Source of the DNA: an uncultured Bacteroides sp.
GTDB taxonomy: Bacteria; Bacteroidota; Bacteroidia; Bacteroidales; Bacteroidaceae
Assembly: GCA_958453305.1 (NCBI GenBank)
Contig: CAUDXH010000001.1
Span: 1-64,000 of the forward strand
Length of the DNA stretch: 64,000 nucleotides
Direction of reading: 5' to 3'
Shown here: positions 52,621 through 61,686 of the stretch, piece by piece
Numbering within the stretch: the stretch's first letter is position 1
How the letters are laid out: every line of letters begins with the position of its first letter
Notes under the pieces: model-generated
Seen by the model: the letters and a program-made list of their open reading frames with translations, nothing else
Database searches by the model: none
What the model was told of the DNA's origin: nothing
Made by a program: the position numbers and the translations under genes

Positions 52621-53706
52621 CTACCGCTCCTTCTTTTTTTCAAGCAAACACCATACCGGATAGTGATCTGATATAGATATCGAACGGTCAATCTTACAAT
52701 TTAACACTTTAAATGAAGAAGAGACAAATACATGGTCAATACGGAAATAAATCAAATCCCTGTTATAAGAAAAGCCGGGACCGAAACCTGCCTCCGCATA
52801 GGCATCCTGCAAAGAGTTAGAAATAACACGATGAGTATAAGATACTGGAGAGTCATTAAAATCGCCACACACAATTAAATAAGGAAACTGATTTCGGGCT
52901 ATCCACCGGGCAATGGTATCAACTTGAACAGCACGAACAGCCACCGCATCCGACAGTTTATGAAGCAAGTGTCTTCCTTCAGTTTCCACCTTGCTCTTAT
53001 CAGGAGCTTGCAGCAAATCCTGATACATTTCTTTGTCTTTTACATTGAGCTTGTTCGATTCCAAGTGATTACATATCACTGCCAGCGTATCTTTCCCTGC
53101 CTTTATGCGCAACAGCATACTTCCATTATATGCACTGACATACGGAATGCGCCTGACCGAAAGAATGGGGTATTTAGACAGACAGGCCAGCCCGTTCCTT
53201 CCGCCTAAAAGAATCGTTTTTATATAAGGATACGTCTTTGAAAGTTGCTTTCTTATCGAACGGTTATAAACCGGAAATTCCTGCAGACACACAATGTCGG
53301 CCTCGCTTTGCCTCAGATAATCTACTATCGGACTCTCTGTCTGAGCCCTTCCTTCTTTCCCGGCAGGCATACCCATTATATTATACGTAAGAAGCTTGAG
53401 GGTGTCGCCTTGACCGTCAGACTCTACCTTCGTAATATTAAGAGGCAGATACGTCCAGACCGCATCCCATGCTGCCACAAAAAACAGCAGCGGGAACACA
53501 ATATTCATCCGCTTCACCAGCAGCCAAAAAAAGAGCATAAGCAGATTAAGCACCAAAAAAAGAGGCAAAAATAAGCCTGCGCATGCCAATGTGGGATACT
53601 TCACCGGAGACAGATAAGGACTATAGGCACAAAACAAAAGACCTAAACCGATTATACCATTCATCAGAATCCCCAGAAAACGCACAGAATGTCCCCAAAT
53701 ATTCAT
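52621..53706 (-). CDS. Membrane-anchored endonuclease/exonuclease/phosphatase protein
   Basis: A 361-aa protein with three N-terminal hydrophobic segments (about 5-95) and an EEP domain from about 100. Catalytic motifs are LTYNIMGM (Asn), CLQEFPVY (Glu), CNHLESNKLN (His), VCGDFNDSP (Asp, Asn) and the C-terminal SDHYPVW (Asp-His). The active domain probably faces the periplasm. Its substrate is unknown; the family includes nucleases and phospholipases. The start overlaps the end of the upstream rhomboid gene by 4 bases. Confidence 0.88.
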   Translation of the reverse strand: MNIWGHSVRFLGILMNGIIGLGLLFCAYSPYLSPVKYPTLACAGLFLPLFLVLNLLMLFFWLLVKRMNIVFPLLFFVAAWDAVWTYLPLNITKVESDGQGDTLKLLTYNIMGMPAGKEGRAQTESPIVDYLRQSEADIVCLQEFPVYNRSIRKQLSKTYPYIKTILLGGRNGLACLSKYPILSVRRIPYVSAYNGSMLLRIKAGKDTLAVICNHLESNKLNVKDKEMYQDLLQAPDKSKVETEGRHLLHKLSDAVAVRAVQVDTIARWIARNQFPYLIVCGDFNDSPVSYTHRVISNSLQDAYAEAGFGPGFSYNRDLIYFRIDHVFVSSSFKVLNCKIDRSISISDHYPVWCLLEKKKER

Positions 53707-54596
53707 CGCTTGCTTGCATCAAAAAGTTGTTTCTTCTCTTCTTCCGTCAAACTTCCGTAACCCGATTTACGCAGTTTATCTAAAATCCGGTCTACCTCTT
53801 TTTCCCGTTCTTTCTTTCGGGCATTAAAGTCGTAGTCCTTTTGCTTGTCACCATAGTGCACCTTCATTTTCGGCTTCCGCCGAGAAGGCTTCCACCCTCC
53901 ATCTATCCAGTCAATCACATGGTTTATCCATTTCGTCGCATCGTGTCCACTTGCCAGTCCGGCAGCAAACCACCATCCCGCCAAAGCTCCGCCCAAGTGA
54001 GCGATGTGACCGCCTGCATTGCCGGAAGTCATAAAAAGCAGGTCGAGTGCCACCATAAACAACGCCACATACTTTAAGCGCACCGTCCCGACAAACATAA
54101 ACTGAACCGGATACTCCGGCTCACGCACAGCAGTAGCCACCACAATGGCGAGTACGGAAGCAGAAGCACCAAGCAGATAAGAACTATAAACCGCATCTTC
54201 AAAATACGGGAAGACATTATACGAAAGAATATACATCAGTCCACCGCAAATTCCCCCTAAGATATACAGTCCCCGCAGATGCTTGGCAGAAAAGAAGCTC
54301 AAGAAAATCCGGCCGAACCAGAACAGCCACAACATATTAAAAAGGATATGCAGCAAATTCGCGTGCATAAACATATAGGTAAACAGCGACCAGGGCTGAC
54401 GCACCAAAACCAGCACCCATGCAGGAAGTTCCAGATAATTGACCCAAGGAGTAGGCGGTACATTAAAAAGGGTAAGTACAATGCCCACCAGTGAAATCAG
54501 CAAGAATACCCCGGCATTGATATACACCAGTTTCGTAACAATATCTCCTCGCTGGAAGTTTGCCTTCAAATCAGCTATAAATTTGTCCACCGCCAT
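53703..54596 (-). CDS. Rhomboid family intramembrane serine protease (297 aa)
   Basis: A six-segment rhomboid core with a C-terminal cytosolic tail. The characteristic HANLLHILFNMLWLFWFG lies in the second segment. The serine lies in LLGASASVLA, where the usual GxSG has Ala in place of the last Gly, and the histidine in GGHIAHLGGALAGWW. The dyad is present, so activity is likely. The charged tail (about 230-297) is rich in Lys and Glu. It overlaps the next rhomboid gene by 26 bases. Confidence 0.88.
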   Translation of the reverse strand: MAVDKFIADLKANFQRGDIVTKLVYINAGVFLLISLVGIVLTLFNVPPTPWVNYLELPAWVLVLVRQPWSLFTYMFMHANLLHILFNMLWLFWFGRIFLSFFSAKHLRGLYILGGICGGLMYILSYNVFPYFEDAVYSSYLLGASASVLAIVVATAVREPEYPVQFMFVGTVRLKYVALFMVALDLLFMTSGNAGGHIAHLGGALAGWWFAAGLASGHDATKWINHVIDWIDGGWKPSRRKPKMKVHYGDKQKDYDFNARKKEREKEVDRILDKLRKSGYGSLTEEEKKQLFDASKR

Positions 54597-55245
54597 TTTT
54601 CTTTCTCCAATAAATGATCATAAAAAAACCGAATAACATACCGCCCAGATGAGCAAAGTGAGCCACATTTCCTCCACCGGCAACCCCCAAGAAAAATTCC
54701 AGCACAGCATAACCGATTACAAAATACTTCGCCTTAATCGGCATCGGAATGGGGAACACAAACATTTCACTGTTAGGAAAAAGCATACCGAATGCCAGCA
54801 GAATACCGAAGACAGCTCCCGACGCTCCAACCGTATTCCAGCTGTTTATAAACGTCTCCACAGCAACGATTCCCATACCCGTATCTACAGCCTGATAATT
54901 TGAAATCACAGCTTCATACTCAATATATTGCACCAGTTCCTGCATCAGTCCGGCACCGATACCGCAAACCAGATAATAAGTAAGAAAACGCTTCGGTCCC
55001 CATACCTGTTCCAGCACACGTCCGAACATCCACACCGCAAACATATTAAAAAAGATATGCTGAAAATCGGCATGCATAAACATATACGAAATCAGCTGCC
55101 CCAGATTAAAGTCAGAAGCAAGGAAAAAATGCAGTCCCAGCAGATGATTCAAATCCACTCCATAACGCTGTGCCACAACCATACCGAAGAAACACAGCAC
55201 ATTAATAATCAACAAGTTTTTTGTTACAGCGGGTAAACTATTCAT
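54571..55245 (-). CDS. Rhomboid family intramembrane serine protease (224 aa)
   Basis: A compact rhomboid with about six membrane segments. HADFQHIFFNMFAVWMFG, the catalytic serine motif NTVGASGAVFGIL and the histidine motif NVAHFAHLGGMLFGFF are all canonical. Upstream is an exact TAnnTTTG-like promoter (55293-55300). It is the first gene of the three-gene rhomboid-rhomboid-EEP run. Confidence 0.92.
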   Translation of the reverse strand: MNSLPAVTKNLLIINVLCFFGMVVAQRYGVDLNHLLGLHFFLASDFNLGQLISYMFMHADFQHIFFNMFAVWMFGRVLEQVWGPKRFLTYYLVCGIGAGLMQELVQYIEYEAVISNYQAVDTGMGIVAVETFINSWNTVGASGAVFGILLAFGMLFPNSEMFVFPIPMPIKAKYFVIGYAVLEFFLGVAGGGNVAHFAHLGGMLFGFFMIIYWRKKNGGGQIYS

Positions 55246-55292
55246 AGTTCAGTTTTTAATCGTTATCTATAAAGTTCAGTTCAAGTCACCGG

Positions 55293-55300
55293 CAAAGGTA
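55293..55300 (-). promoter_or_regulatory. Promoter -7 element for the rhomboid operon
   Basis: Minus-strand TACCTTTG fits TAnnTTTG, 47 bases upstream of the first rhomboid ATG. Confidence 0.6.
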
Positions 55301-55323
55301 CAACATTAAACCTTTTCTCTTGT

Positions 55324-55947
55324 TCATTTAAGTATAATTAGACTTTCCGGTCCCATATTAAACAGCAGGTCGGCAATACTCAAGTTCGGGATAAAACCCA
55401 ACTTCTGGTCGAACACCTGATAATACGTTTTCGGCACAAAGTCGGGGTCTTCCACTTCATATGAACGCTTAGGATGGATTTTCTCACGAAAGTCATCTTG
55501 ATTTTCCAGACATGCCACATAATCAGATGTAGGTTTCAGATGCGGCTGTATGTCAATCTGTTCACACATCCATTGACACAGCTCCATGTTCAAATCGAAC
55601 AAGAACTCATACTTCCGTTCAAAGAAACAGTGAAATTCATCGGCATAATAGTCGAAAAACGGACTATGTTTATATGCAGCCACAAACGCATTCCAATGCA
55701 CATGCCGCCAGTTGCCATGCTCCGAAATACGTACATCCTTCATCAGGCACTTATCTGTTTCCGCCTTTTCGGTCGGAATCGTAAGAGCCTGCACTCCGCC
55801 AGCCGAAGCGATGACACACCGGTTCCGATACGTTTGCTTCATATAATGGTCATACTGTTCAATATAGACCGTTTCATACGCAGCCAGTTTTGTATAATAT
55901 TCCACCGGAGCCAGATAAGCCGACCCCAGAACCACCGTTTTTTCCAT
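55324..55947 (-). CDS. WbqC family protein
   Basis: The 207-aa protein opens MEKTVVLGSAYLAPVEYYTKL and has IEQYDHYMKQTYRNRCVIAS, GGVQALTIPTEK and WRHVHWNAFVAAYKHSPFFDYY (quoted in parts), the WbqC signatures. Family members occur in O-antigen gene clusters and are suggested to have a role in glycan synthesis, but no activity can be read here. An ATG at 56001 would add 18 residues; the chosen start at 55947 fits the family opening. It is last in the dapB-lepB-lepB run. Confidence 0.85.
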   Translation of the reverse strand: MEKTVVLGSAYLAPVEYYTKLAAYETVYIEQYDHYMKQTYRNRCVIASAGGVQALTIPTEKAETDKCLMKDVRISEHGNWRHVHWNAFVAAYKHSPFFDYYADEFHCFFERKYEFLFDLNMELCQWMCEQIDIQPHLKPTSDYVACLENQDDFREKIHPKRSYEVEDPDFVPKTYYQVFDQKLGFIPNLSIADLLFNMGPESLIILK

Positions 55948-56037
55948 TTGAAATCTTTTTTTAAAAGTCAGCGAGGTATCAACTTGGGCTTGCAGAATCA
56001 CGCCACCAGAAGCCTCATCAACTTGTCAACTAAAAAA

Positions 56038-56955
56038 TCATTGTACCCTCTGCAGGAAACGCCCCTTCCGGGAAGTGAACCAGATAAGCCATGCCTTACC
56101 GATGATATAATCTTCCGGGACAAACCCAAAGAGACGGGAGTCAGAAAGATTCACCGGATCATTCGAACTGACCCAATAATAATCTTTGGTAAAAGTATAT
56201 GCCGGAACCGGCAGTCCCTCCACCCATAACGTATCGCGGCAAACTTCTGCCTGCCGGTGCTCATGCGCCCGGATGGTGTTACACAGCAGCGCCGCATTCC
56301 AAGGATACACCTTTACTGGCACCCCCTTTCGGGGAACGACAAAGGGATAGACTTCCTGCGGCTGTTTAGAGGTAAGCGGAGTCAGCACCACCTTTCCTCC
56401 CAGCTTTTGCACCATAAGATAATACTCATAATGACTGAAGCTGCGGATATAGCTGCCATCCGACAGGTAACTCACCAGTTTATTCTCTTCGGCTATCCCG
56501 ATTGACTGCAGTGCCTCCCAAACCAAGTCCTCGGCAACCGAGGGATAGGCATAAAGTTCTTTGCTGTCCGGACTCAACACTTCACCTCCAATCTCCGTCA
56601 GTTCACGGTTCAGCATCAGCGTATCGCCTGCCACCCCGATGCAACGGCTGATAAACAGTTCCCGTCCTTCCATCCATGTATGCTCACTCCTTGGATCAGG
56701 ATTATTAAAAAGGAAGATATCTCCTTTTTCCACCGGTTTCTTTCCCAGCCGATGATAGCCCCACAAAGAAGGAAAAGGCACACGCAGACCATAACTCCAC
56801 TTGTTCACCAAGATACCCTCTCCCTGATACAGACTGTTTTCCATACCCGAAGAAGGAATCATACACGAGGTAACAACGAGCATCTTAACCAGCAGTGCCA
56901 CGGCAAGCGCCGTGAGTGCCGCTTTCAGCCAGAGTGTCCAACGCATGCGCTTCAC
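56038..56955 (-). CDS. Signal peptidase I-like protein, probable pseudoenzyme
   Basis: A 305-aa protein of the S26 family with one N-terminal membrane segment (about 9-31). The Ser box reads MIPSSGMENSLYQGE: the residue before Met, the catalytic Ser in active enzymes, is Gly37. The lysine box reads LFISRCIGVAGDTL, with Ser103 where the general-base Lys should be. The last box reads SSNDPVNLSDSRLFGFVPEDYIIGK: the DSR part is kept but GDN is lost. The fold is kept while the dyad is gone. It lies 16 bases after an intact lepB, so it may regulate or complete that enzyme. Ser36 is a possible shifted nucleophile. Confidence 0.85.
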   Translation of the reverse strand: MKRMRWTLWLKAALTALAVALLVKMLVVTSCMIPSSGMENSLYQGEGILVNKWSYGLRVPFPSLWGYHRLGKKPVEKGDIFLFNNPDPRSEHTWMEGRELFISRCIGVAGDTLMLNRELTEIGGEVLSPDSKELYAYPSVAEDLVWEALQSIGIAEENKLVSYLSDGSYIRSFSHYEYYLMVQKLGGKVVLTPLTSKQPQEVYPFVVPRKGVPVKVYPWNAALLCNTIRAHEHRQAEVCRDTLWVEGLPVPAYTFTKDYYWVSSNDPVNLSDSRLFGFVPEDYIIGKAWLIWFTSRKGRFLQRVQ

Positions 56956-56971
56956 CGGTCTTTATCATTTA

Positions 56972-58498
56972 TCATTTTATATTATCCACCCAGCGGAAAA
57001 TACGGTCCCACCTGATTTTTCCATCCAGCCATTTGCGGTCTTCATCCAGCGAAAGCCAGATAAAAATCGGTTTTCCCACAATATGATCTTCGGGAACGAA
57101 TCCCCAGAAGCGAGAGTCGGCTGAATTATGGCGGTTATCCCCCATCATCCAGTAGTAATCCATCTTAAATGTATAAGAAACTGCTTCCTTTCCGTTTATA
57201 TAAATCTTTCCGTCTTTCACTTCCAGCGTATTTCCCTCATACACCCGGATAGGACGCTCATAAACCGGAAGGTTATCCAAGTTCAGTTCCACGGTTTCCC
57301 CTTTCTTCGGAATCCACACCGGACCGTAATTATCCGTGGTCCATCCGGTATATTTGTTAAGCGGATACAAACCTCCGGCATCTTCACCCGGCACATCCGA
57401 AATCCACTCTACGATATCTTTCCGTGCCAGCAGTGCTGCTTTTGCTCCGGCTGTCAACGGCATTTGGATGACTCCCTCCGGCGAAGGAGCTCCAGCCAGA
57501 TCATCCACGCTGATATTAAACTCATCCAGCAAGTTTTCCGGCACTCCGATATAAGTTTCCAAATCCTCCATCGAACGGCCTGACTGCAGCGTATAGCCCG
57601 AACCCAGCGCATTCACCGCAAACAACATCGGCCACATATCCACCCGGCAATGCTTGAACTTCACATTATAGCGATACTGCACACACTCAGGCTCCTTGTT
57701 CGGCTGTCCGTCCAGATACACGATACGGTCTTTAATCTGAAGGGTCTGTCCGGGAAGCCCCACACACCGCTTCACATAATTTTCACGCCGGTCTACCGGC
57801 CGCGCCAAGATTTCTCCGAAATCATTCGGGTTATCCTTCACATAGTTCACCCCAGTCTGATAATAGAAATCATACACCTGACGCTGTTGCTCCAGAGTGA
57901 GTTTTGACAAGTCAACCGGCTTTGACAGACTCTGTCCTATCGGGTAAGCCAACTGATACAAGCCCTCAGCCTGCACCTTTGCAGCCACACTGTCGCCTGC
58001 CGGGAAGTTAAACACCACAATATCATTGAGCTGCACTTCACCCAGTCCCTTCACCCGTTTATACTCCCATTGCGGAAAGTCAAGATACGATTTACAGTTA
58101 AATACAGGCAAGGTGTGCTGCGTAAGCGGCATATGAAGCGGAGTCTGCGGAATACGTGCTCCGTAGCTCATCTTGCTTACAAACAGATAATCGCCCACCA
58201 ACAGCGATTTTTCCAGCGATGAAGAAGGAATTACATAATTCTGGAAGAAATAAAGATTCACGAAATACACCGCTACCAGCGCATAAACGATGGCATCTAC
58301 CCAACTCATGATGCCATACACAGTTTTATTCTCAATCTTTTTCCACCAAGTCCAGGGAATCTTCTTCGTGATATACACGTCAAAGATAAAAGGCACAACC
58401 AGCAGTCCCAGCCAACTTTTCAGCCAAAGAATAAAGAGCAGATAAAGTGCCAGAACAACAGCCAGCTTTATCCATTGTTTACGTGAAGCCTGTATCAT
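56972..58498 (-). CDS. lepB: Signal peptidase I (long form)
   Basis: Cleaves signal peptides of Sec substrates at the outer face of the inner membrane. The 508-aa protein has two or three N-terminal membrane segments, the serine box VIPSSSLEKSLLVGDYL (Ser94), the lysine box NYVKRCVGLPGQTL (Lys243) and the last box GDNRHNSADSRFWGFVPEDHIVGK (quoted: GDNRHNSADSRFWGFVPED). It is much longer than the 324-aa Escherichia coli enzyme because of insertions at about 165-235 and 265-400. It follows dapB by 3 bases. Confidence 0.95.
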   Translation of the reverse strand: MIQASRKQWIKLAVVLALYLLFILWLKSWLGLLVVPFIFDVYITKKIPWTWWKKIENKTVYGIMSWVDAIVYALVAVYFVNLYFFQNYVIPSSSLEKSLLVGDYLFVSKMSYGARIPQTPLHMPLTQHTLPVFNCKSYLDFPQWEYKRVKGLGEVQLNDIVVFNFPAGDSVAAKVQAEGLYQLAYPIGQSLSKPVDLSKLTLEQQRQVYDFYYQTGVNYVKDNPNDFGEILARPVDRRENYVKRCVGLPGQTLQIKDRIVYLDGQPNKEPECVQYRYNVKFKHCRVDMWPMLFAVNALGSGYTLQSGRSMEDLETYIGVPENLLDEFNISVDDLAGAPSPEGVIQMPLTAGAKAALLARKDIVEWISDVPGEDAGGLYPLNKYTGWTTDNYGPVWIPKKGETVELNLDNLPVYERPIRVYEGNTLEVKDGKIYINGKEAVSYTFKMDYYWMMGDNRHNSADSRFWGFVPEDHIVGKPIFIWLSLDEDRKWLDGKIRWDRIFRWVDNIK

Positions 58499-58501
58499 AA
58501 A

Positions 58502-59257
58502 TCAAAAAGGAAATAAATCATTCATACCTAAAAAACCCGTATGCTCAGCCGTATATTCAGCAGCCAGTACTGCCCCCAGCGCAAAGCCTTTCCGGTTTTT
58601 CGCATCATGCGTAATCACAATCGAGTCGGCATCCGATTCATACGTAATGGTATGAATACCCGGCACCTCTCCGCGGCGGATGGCACTTATCGGCAGTTCA
58701 TCCGGTGCACAATCAGCAGTTCCGCTCACCGAGCCGTCGGGAGCAGTCAGCGTCCCCATCACCCATTTATCTTTCCGTTCCAGATTTTCCAGAATACCTT
58801 CTGCCAGCGTAATCGCCGTACCGCTCGGCGCATCCAGCTTATGCACATGATGCGTTTCCACCATTGACACCTCATAGTTAGGAAAACGGTTCATAATCCG
58901 GGCAAGATACTTGTTTACAGCCGAAAAGACAGCTACGCCCAAGCTGAAGTTAGACGACCAGAACAGGGTCTTTCCCTCTTCCTGACACAGGCGTCGCATC
59001 TCTTCACCATGCTCGCCCATCCATCCGGTGCTGCCCGAAACCACTTTCACTCCGTTCCGGAAAGCCTCCATACAGTTACCGTATGCCACCGAAGGAGCCG
59101 TAAACTCAATCGCTACATCTGCCGAACGGAATGCATCCGACTCAAAGTCCTTCCGGTTATTTATATCAATAATACAAACAATTTCATGACCACGGGAAAG
59201 CGCAATCTGCTCTATCTCCTTTCCCATTTTCCCATATCCGATTAATGCTATTTTCAT
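58502..59257 (-). CDS. dapB: 4-hydroxy-tetrahydrodipicolinate reductase
   Basis: Reduces HTPA to tetrahydrodipicolinate for lysine and diaminopimelate. The 251-aa enzyme has the nucleotide loop ALIGYGKMGKEIEQ, VVSGSTGW and the catalytic ETHHVHKLDAPSGTAITLAE (quoted in part). Its start has its own promoter; both lepB genes and wbqC follow. Peptidoglycan precursor supply and export are thus in one transcript. Confidence 0.96.
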   Translation of the reverse strand: MKIALIGYGKMGKEIEQIALSRGHEIVCIIDINNRKDFESDAFRSADVAIEFTAPSVAYGNCMEAFRNGVKVVSGSTGWMGEHGEEMRRLCQEEGKTLFWSSNFSLGVAVFSAVNKYLARIMNRFPNYEVSMVETHHVHKLDAPSGTAITLAEGILENLERKDKWVMGTLTAPDGSVSGTADCAPDELPISAIRRGEVPGIHTITYESDADSIVITHDAKNRKGFALGAVLAAEYTAEHTGFLGMNDLFPF

Positions 59258-59279
59258 AATTCTCTACTTATTTTACTCG

Positions 59280-59287
59280 CAAAGATA
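59280..59287 (-). promoter_or_regulatory. Promoter -7 element for the dapB-lepB operon
   Basis: Minus-strand TATCTTTG, an exact TAnnTTTG match, 22 bases upstream of the dapB ATG. It is divergent from the DUF2851 promoter. Confidence 0.6.
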
Positions 59288-59308
59288 ACGTTTTTCGCTA
59301 TAAATCAT

Positions 59309-59316
59309 TACTTTTG
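59309..59316 (+). promoter_or_regulatory. Promoter -7 element for the DUF2851 gene
   Basis: TACTTTTG fits TAnnTTTG, 23 bases upstream of the ATG at 59340. Confidence 0.5.
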
Positions 59317-59339
59317 AAGAACATTTACAGCTCATTAAC

Positions 59340-60647
59340 ATGGAACATCTTTTGCATTATGTATGGAAGCACAAGCTTTTCCCCCTGAAATCTCTAGTCA
59401 CTACCGACGGGCAGACACTTGAAATCATTGACCCCGGACTTCCCAACCCCGATGCCGGAGCCGATTTCTTTAATGCCAAGATTAAACTCAACGGAGTGAT
59501 ATGGGTGGGAAATGTAGAAATACACGAACGGGCTTCCGACTGGAAGCGTCACCATCATGACCACGACACCGCCTACGACTCCGTCATACTTCACGTTGCC
59601 TCACTCATCGATACCGGTATTTTCCGTACCAACGGAGAACCCATTCCCCAGTTTGAGCTCCACTGCCCGCCGCAAGTAACCGAAAATTACCGCGAATTGC
59701 TACAGTCTTCTCATTATCCTCCCTGTTACCGCCTGATACCCCAGCTGTCCAGACTGACGATACACAGTTTCCTTTCTACCTTGCAAACAGAACGTTTTGA
59801 ACAGAAAACCCGGCAAATCGAACAAAGGCTGAACGCCAACGGCAATGACTGGGAACATGCTTTCTTCATCACCCTTTCCCGCAACTTCGGTTTCGGAATC
59901 AACAGCGATGCCTTTGAACTTTGGGCACAGTCTATCCCCCTGCAGGCAGTCAACAAGCACCGCGACAGCCTCCTGCAGATAGAAGCCTTTTTCTTCGGTC
60001 AGGCAGGTCTGCTCAATGAGTTACCCACCGACGATTATACCCGAAGCCTCATCCGTGAGTATCAGTTTCTTTCCCATAAATTCCACCTGACACCATCCTC
60101 CCATCTCCGCTGGCGGCTGCTCCGCCTGCGTCCGGGGAACTTTCCTCACATCCGCATCGCCCAGCTTGCCTGCCTCTATCACCATTCACAAGGACTGTTT
60201 TCCCGGCTGATGGAACGCACCACCCTTCAAGACCTTCGCAAGGAATTTAAAGGAAGCACCTCGCCTTATTGGGAAACCCATTATGTATTCGGCGAGCCTT
60301 CACCTTCCTCCCCGAAAGCCTTAAGCACCTCCTCCATTGACCTGCTGATTATCAATACCGTCATCCCGTTTCTTTATGCCTACGGGAAATACAAGAGCGA
60401 TGAACGGCTGTATCAGCGGGCTGATACCCTGCTTGAAAGCCTCAAGCCCGAAAACAACTACATCATCCGCCAGTGGAAAGAATGCGGGCTAACCGCCGCC
60501 CATGCCGGCGACAGCCAAGCCCTGATTCAGCTCAAGAAAAACTATTGCGACCCGAAGAAATGCCTGTATTGCCGCATCGGATACGAATATTTCAAGAAAG
60601 AGCCTCTTTCACCGCCCTCAGATAAGCATCCAGACGCGAACATTTAA
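59340..60647 (+). CDS. DUF2851 family protein
   Basis: A 435-aa soluble protein of unknown function. The N-terminal part has MEHLLHYVWKHKLFP, WVGNVEIHERASDWKRH and YDSVILHVASLIDTGI, typical of DUF2851; the acidic and His residues there may bind metal. A C-terminal CDPKKCLYCRIGYEYF region has three cysteines and could be a metal site. Its 3' end overlaps the convergent dus gene by 56 bases. The family is common in Bacteroidota. Confidence 0.85.
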   Translation: MEHLLHYVWKHKLFPLKSLVTTDGQTLEIIDPGLPNPDAGADFFNAKIKLNGVIWVGNVEIHERASDWKRHHHDHDTAYDSVILHVASLIDTGIFRTNGEPIPQFELHCPPQVTENYRELLQSSHYPPCYRLIPQLSRLTIHSFLSTLQTERFEQKTRQIEQRLNANGNDWEHAFFITLSRNFGFGINSDAFELWAQSIPLQAVNKHRDSLLQIEAFFFGQAGLLNELPTDDYTRSLIREYQFLSHKFHLTPSSHLRWRLLRLRPGNFPHIRIAQLACLYHHSQGLFSRLMERTTLQDLRKEFKGSTSPYWETHYVFGEPSPSSPKALSTSSIDLLIINTVIPFLYAYGKYKSDERLYQRADTLLESLKPENNYIIRQWKECGLTAAHAGDSQALIQLKKNYCDPKKCLYCRIGYEYFKKEPLSPPSDKHPDANI

Positions 60648-61536
60648 GTAGCTGCTTCCGGGCTTTCTTGTCCATGTCCGGCAGCAGATACTCCCACAGC
60701 GTCTTCATCTTCTGCAGCAGCTGAGCCTCCCCGCCCTCCAGAGACTGCCCATATGCAGCAAGTATCCGGTCATGCATCTCACTTACTCTCCGGTAAAGTT
60801 CCTCCTGCTGCCATTCATGTCCCTCACGAAAAGCAACCGCCACCGAAGGGTTTGCCAGCAATCCCCTGCCTATCATCAAGCCCGACAGACGCGGAAAACA
60901 CGCAGCCACTTGCTTCAGTTCTTCTACCGAATGCAAGTCGCCGTTATAAACCAGCGGCACTTCACAGGACTCATAAAACGAAGCAAACTCCTCCATGTTC
61001 ACCTCTCCCTTATATTGCTGCCTGCCCACCCTCGGATGCAAGGTAATCTGCTTCACCGCCGAACGGTTCAATAGCGGCAAAACCGTTCTCCACTCATCCG
61101 GTTCCTGCCATCCCAGGCGCATTTTCACCGAAAACGTAGTATCCGGATAAGCCCGTAAAGCCTCAAGCAAAGCCTCTACCCGTTCCGGATACGGAAGCAA
61201 GCCCGACCCCATTTTCCGATGGGCAACCGGCGGAAACGGACACCCCATATTCAAATCTACCTCCCGATACCCCTGCGCTACAAGAAAATCAACCAGAGCC
61301 GTCAGTTCTTCCGGAGCAGAAGCGATAACCTGCGGAATCAGATGCGCCACCTTGTTCCGTTCACAGGAAACCTCCTTCCGGTCTTTATTCCGTATCTCTC
61401 CCTTCTCCAGCCGCACAAAAGGCGTATAATAAGCATCCACACCTCCGAATACCGCCTCATGAGCATTCCGCCATGCTGCTTCGGTAAACCCCTGTAACGG
61501 CGCCGCAAAAATCTTTATGCCTTCAATCCTATTCAT
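60592..61536 (-). CDS. dus: tRNA-dihydrouridine synthase
   Basis: Reduces uridines in the tRNA D loop using FMN. The 314-aa TIM-barrel protein has APLQGFTEAAWRNAHEAVFGG, the catalytic Cys in DLNMGCPFPPVAHRKMGSGL (quoted: NMGCPFP), KMRLGWQEPDEW, ITLHPRVGRQQYKGE and LVYNGDLHSVEE. I chose MNRIEGIKIFAAP at 61536; an ATG at 61560 would add 8 residues, and the far ATG at 61722 would run over the divergent promoters. The exact Dus subtype is uncertain. Confidence 0.9.
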   Translation of the reverse strand: MNRIEGIKIFAAPLQGFTEAAWRNAHEAVFGGVDAYYTPFVRLEKGEIRNKDRKEVSCERNKVAHLIPQVIASAPEELTALVDFLVAQGYREVDLNMGCPFPPVAHRKMGSGLLPYPERVEALLEALRAYPDTTFSVKMRLGWQEPDEWRTVLPLLNRSAVKQITLHPRVGRQQYKGEVNMEEFASFYESCEVPLVYNGDLHSVEELKQVAACFPRLSGLMIGRGLLANPSVAVAFREGHEWQQEELYRRVSEMHDRILAAYGQSLEGGEAQLLQKMKTLWEYLLPDMDKKARKQLLKCSRLDAYLRAVKEALS

Positions 61537-61635
61537 TCTCTTCTTATCTAAAAAAAACATCGTTATTGTTCCATTCCTCCGGTTCTTCACCTGCCGGCTT
61601 TCACTCGCGCAGACCTGCCGGTTGAAATGCAGGCG

Positions 61636-61643
61636 CAAACTTA
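61636..61643 (-). promoter_or_regulatory. Promoter -7 element for dus
   Basis: Minus-strand TAAGTTTG fits TAnnTTTG, 99 bases upstream of the ATG at 61536. It supports a start inside rather than at 61722. Confidence 0.4.
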
Positions 61644-61686
61644 CAAACTTATATGCGGAAAACCACCAACGTACAAACGAAAAGCG

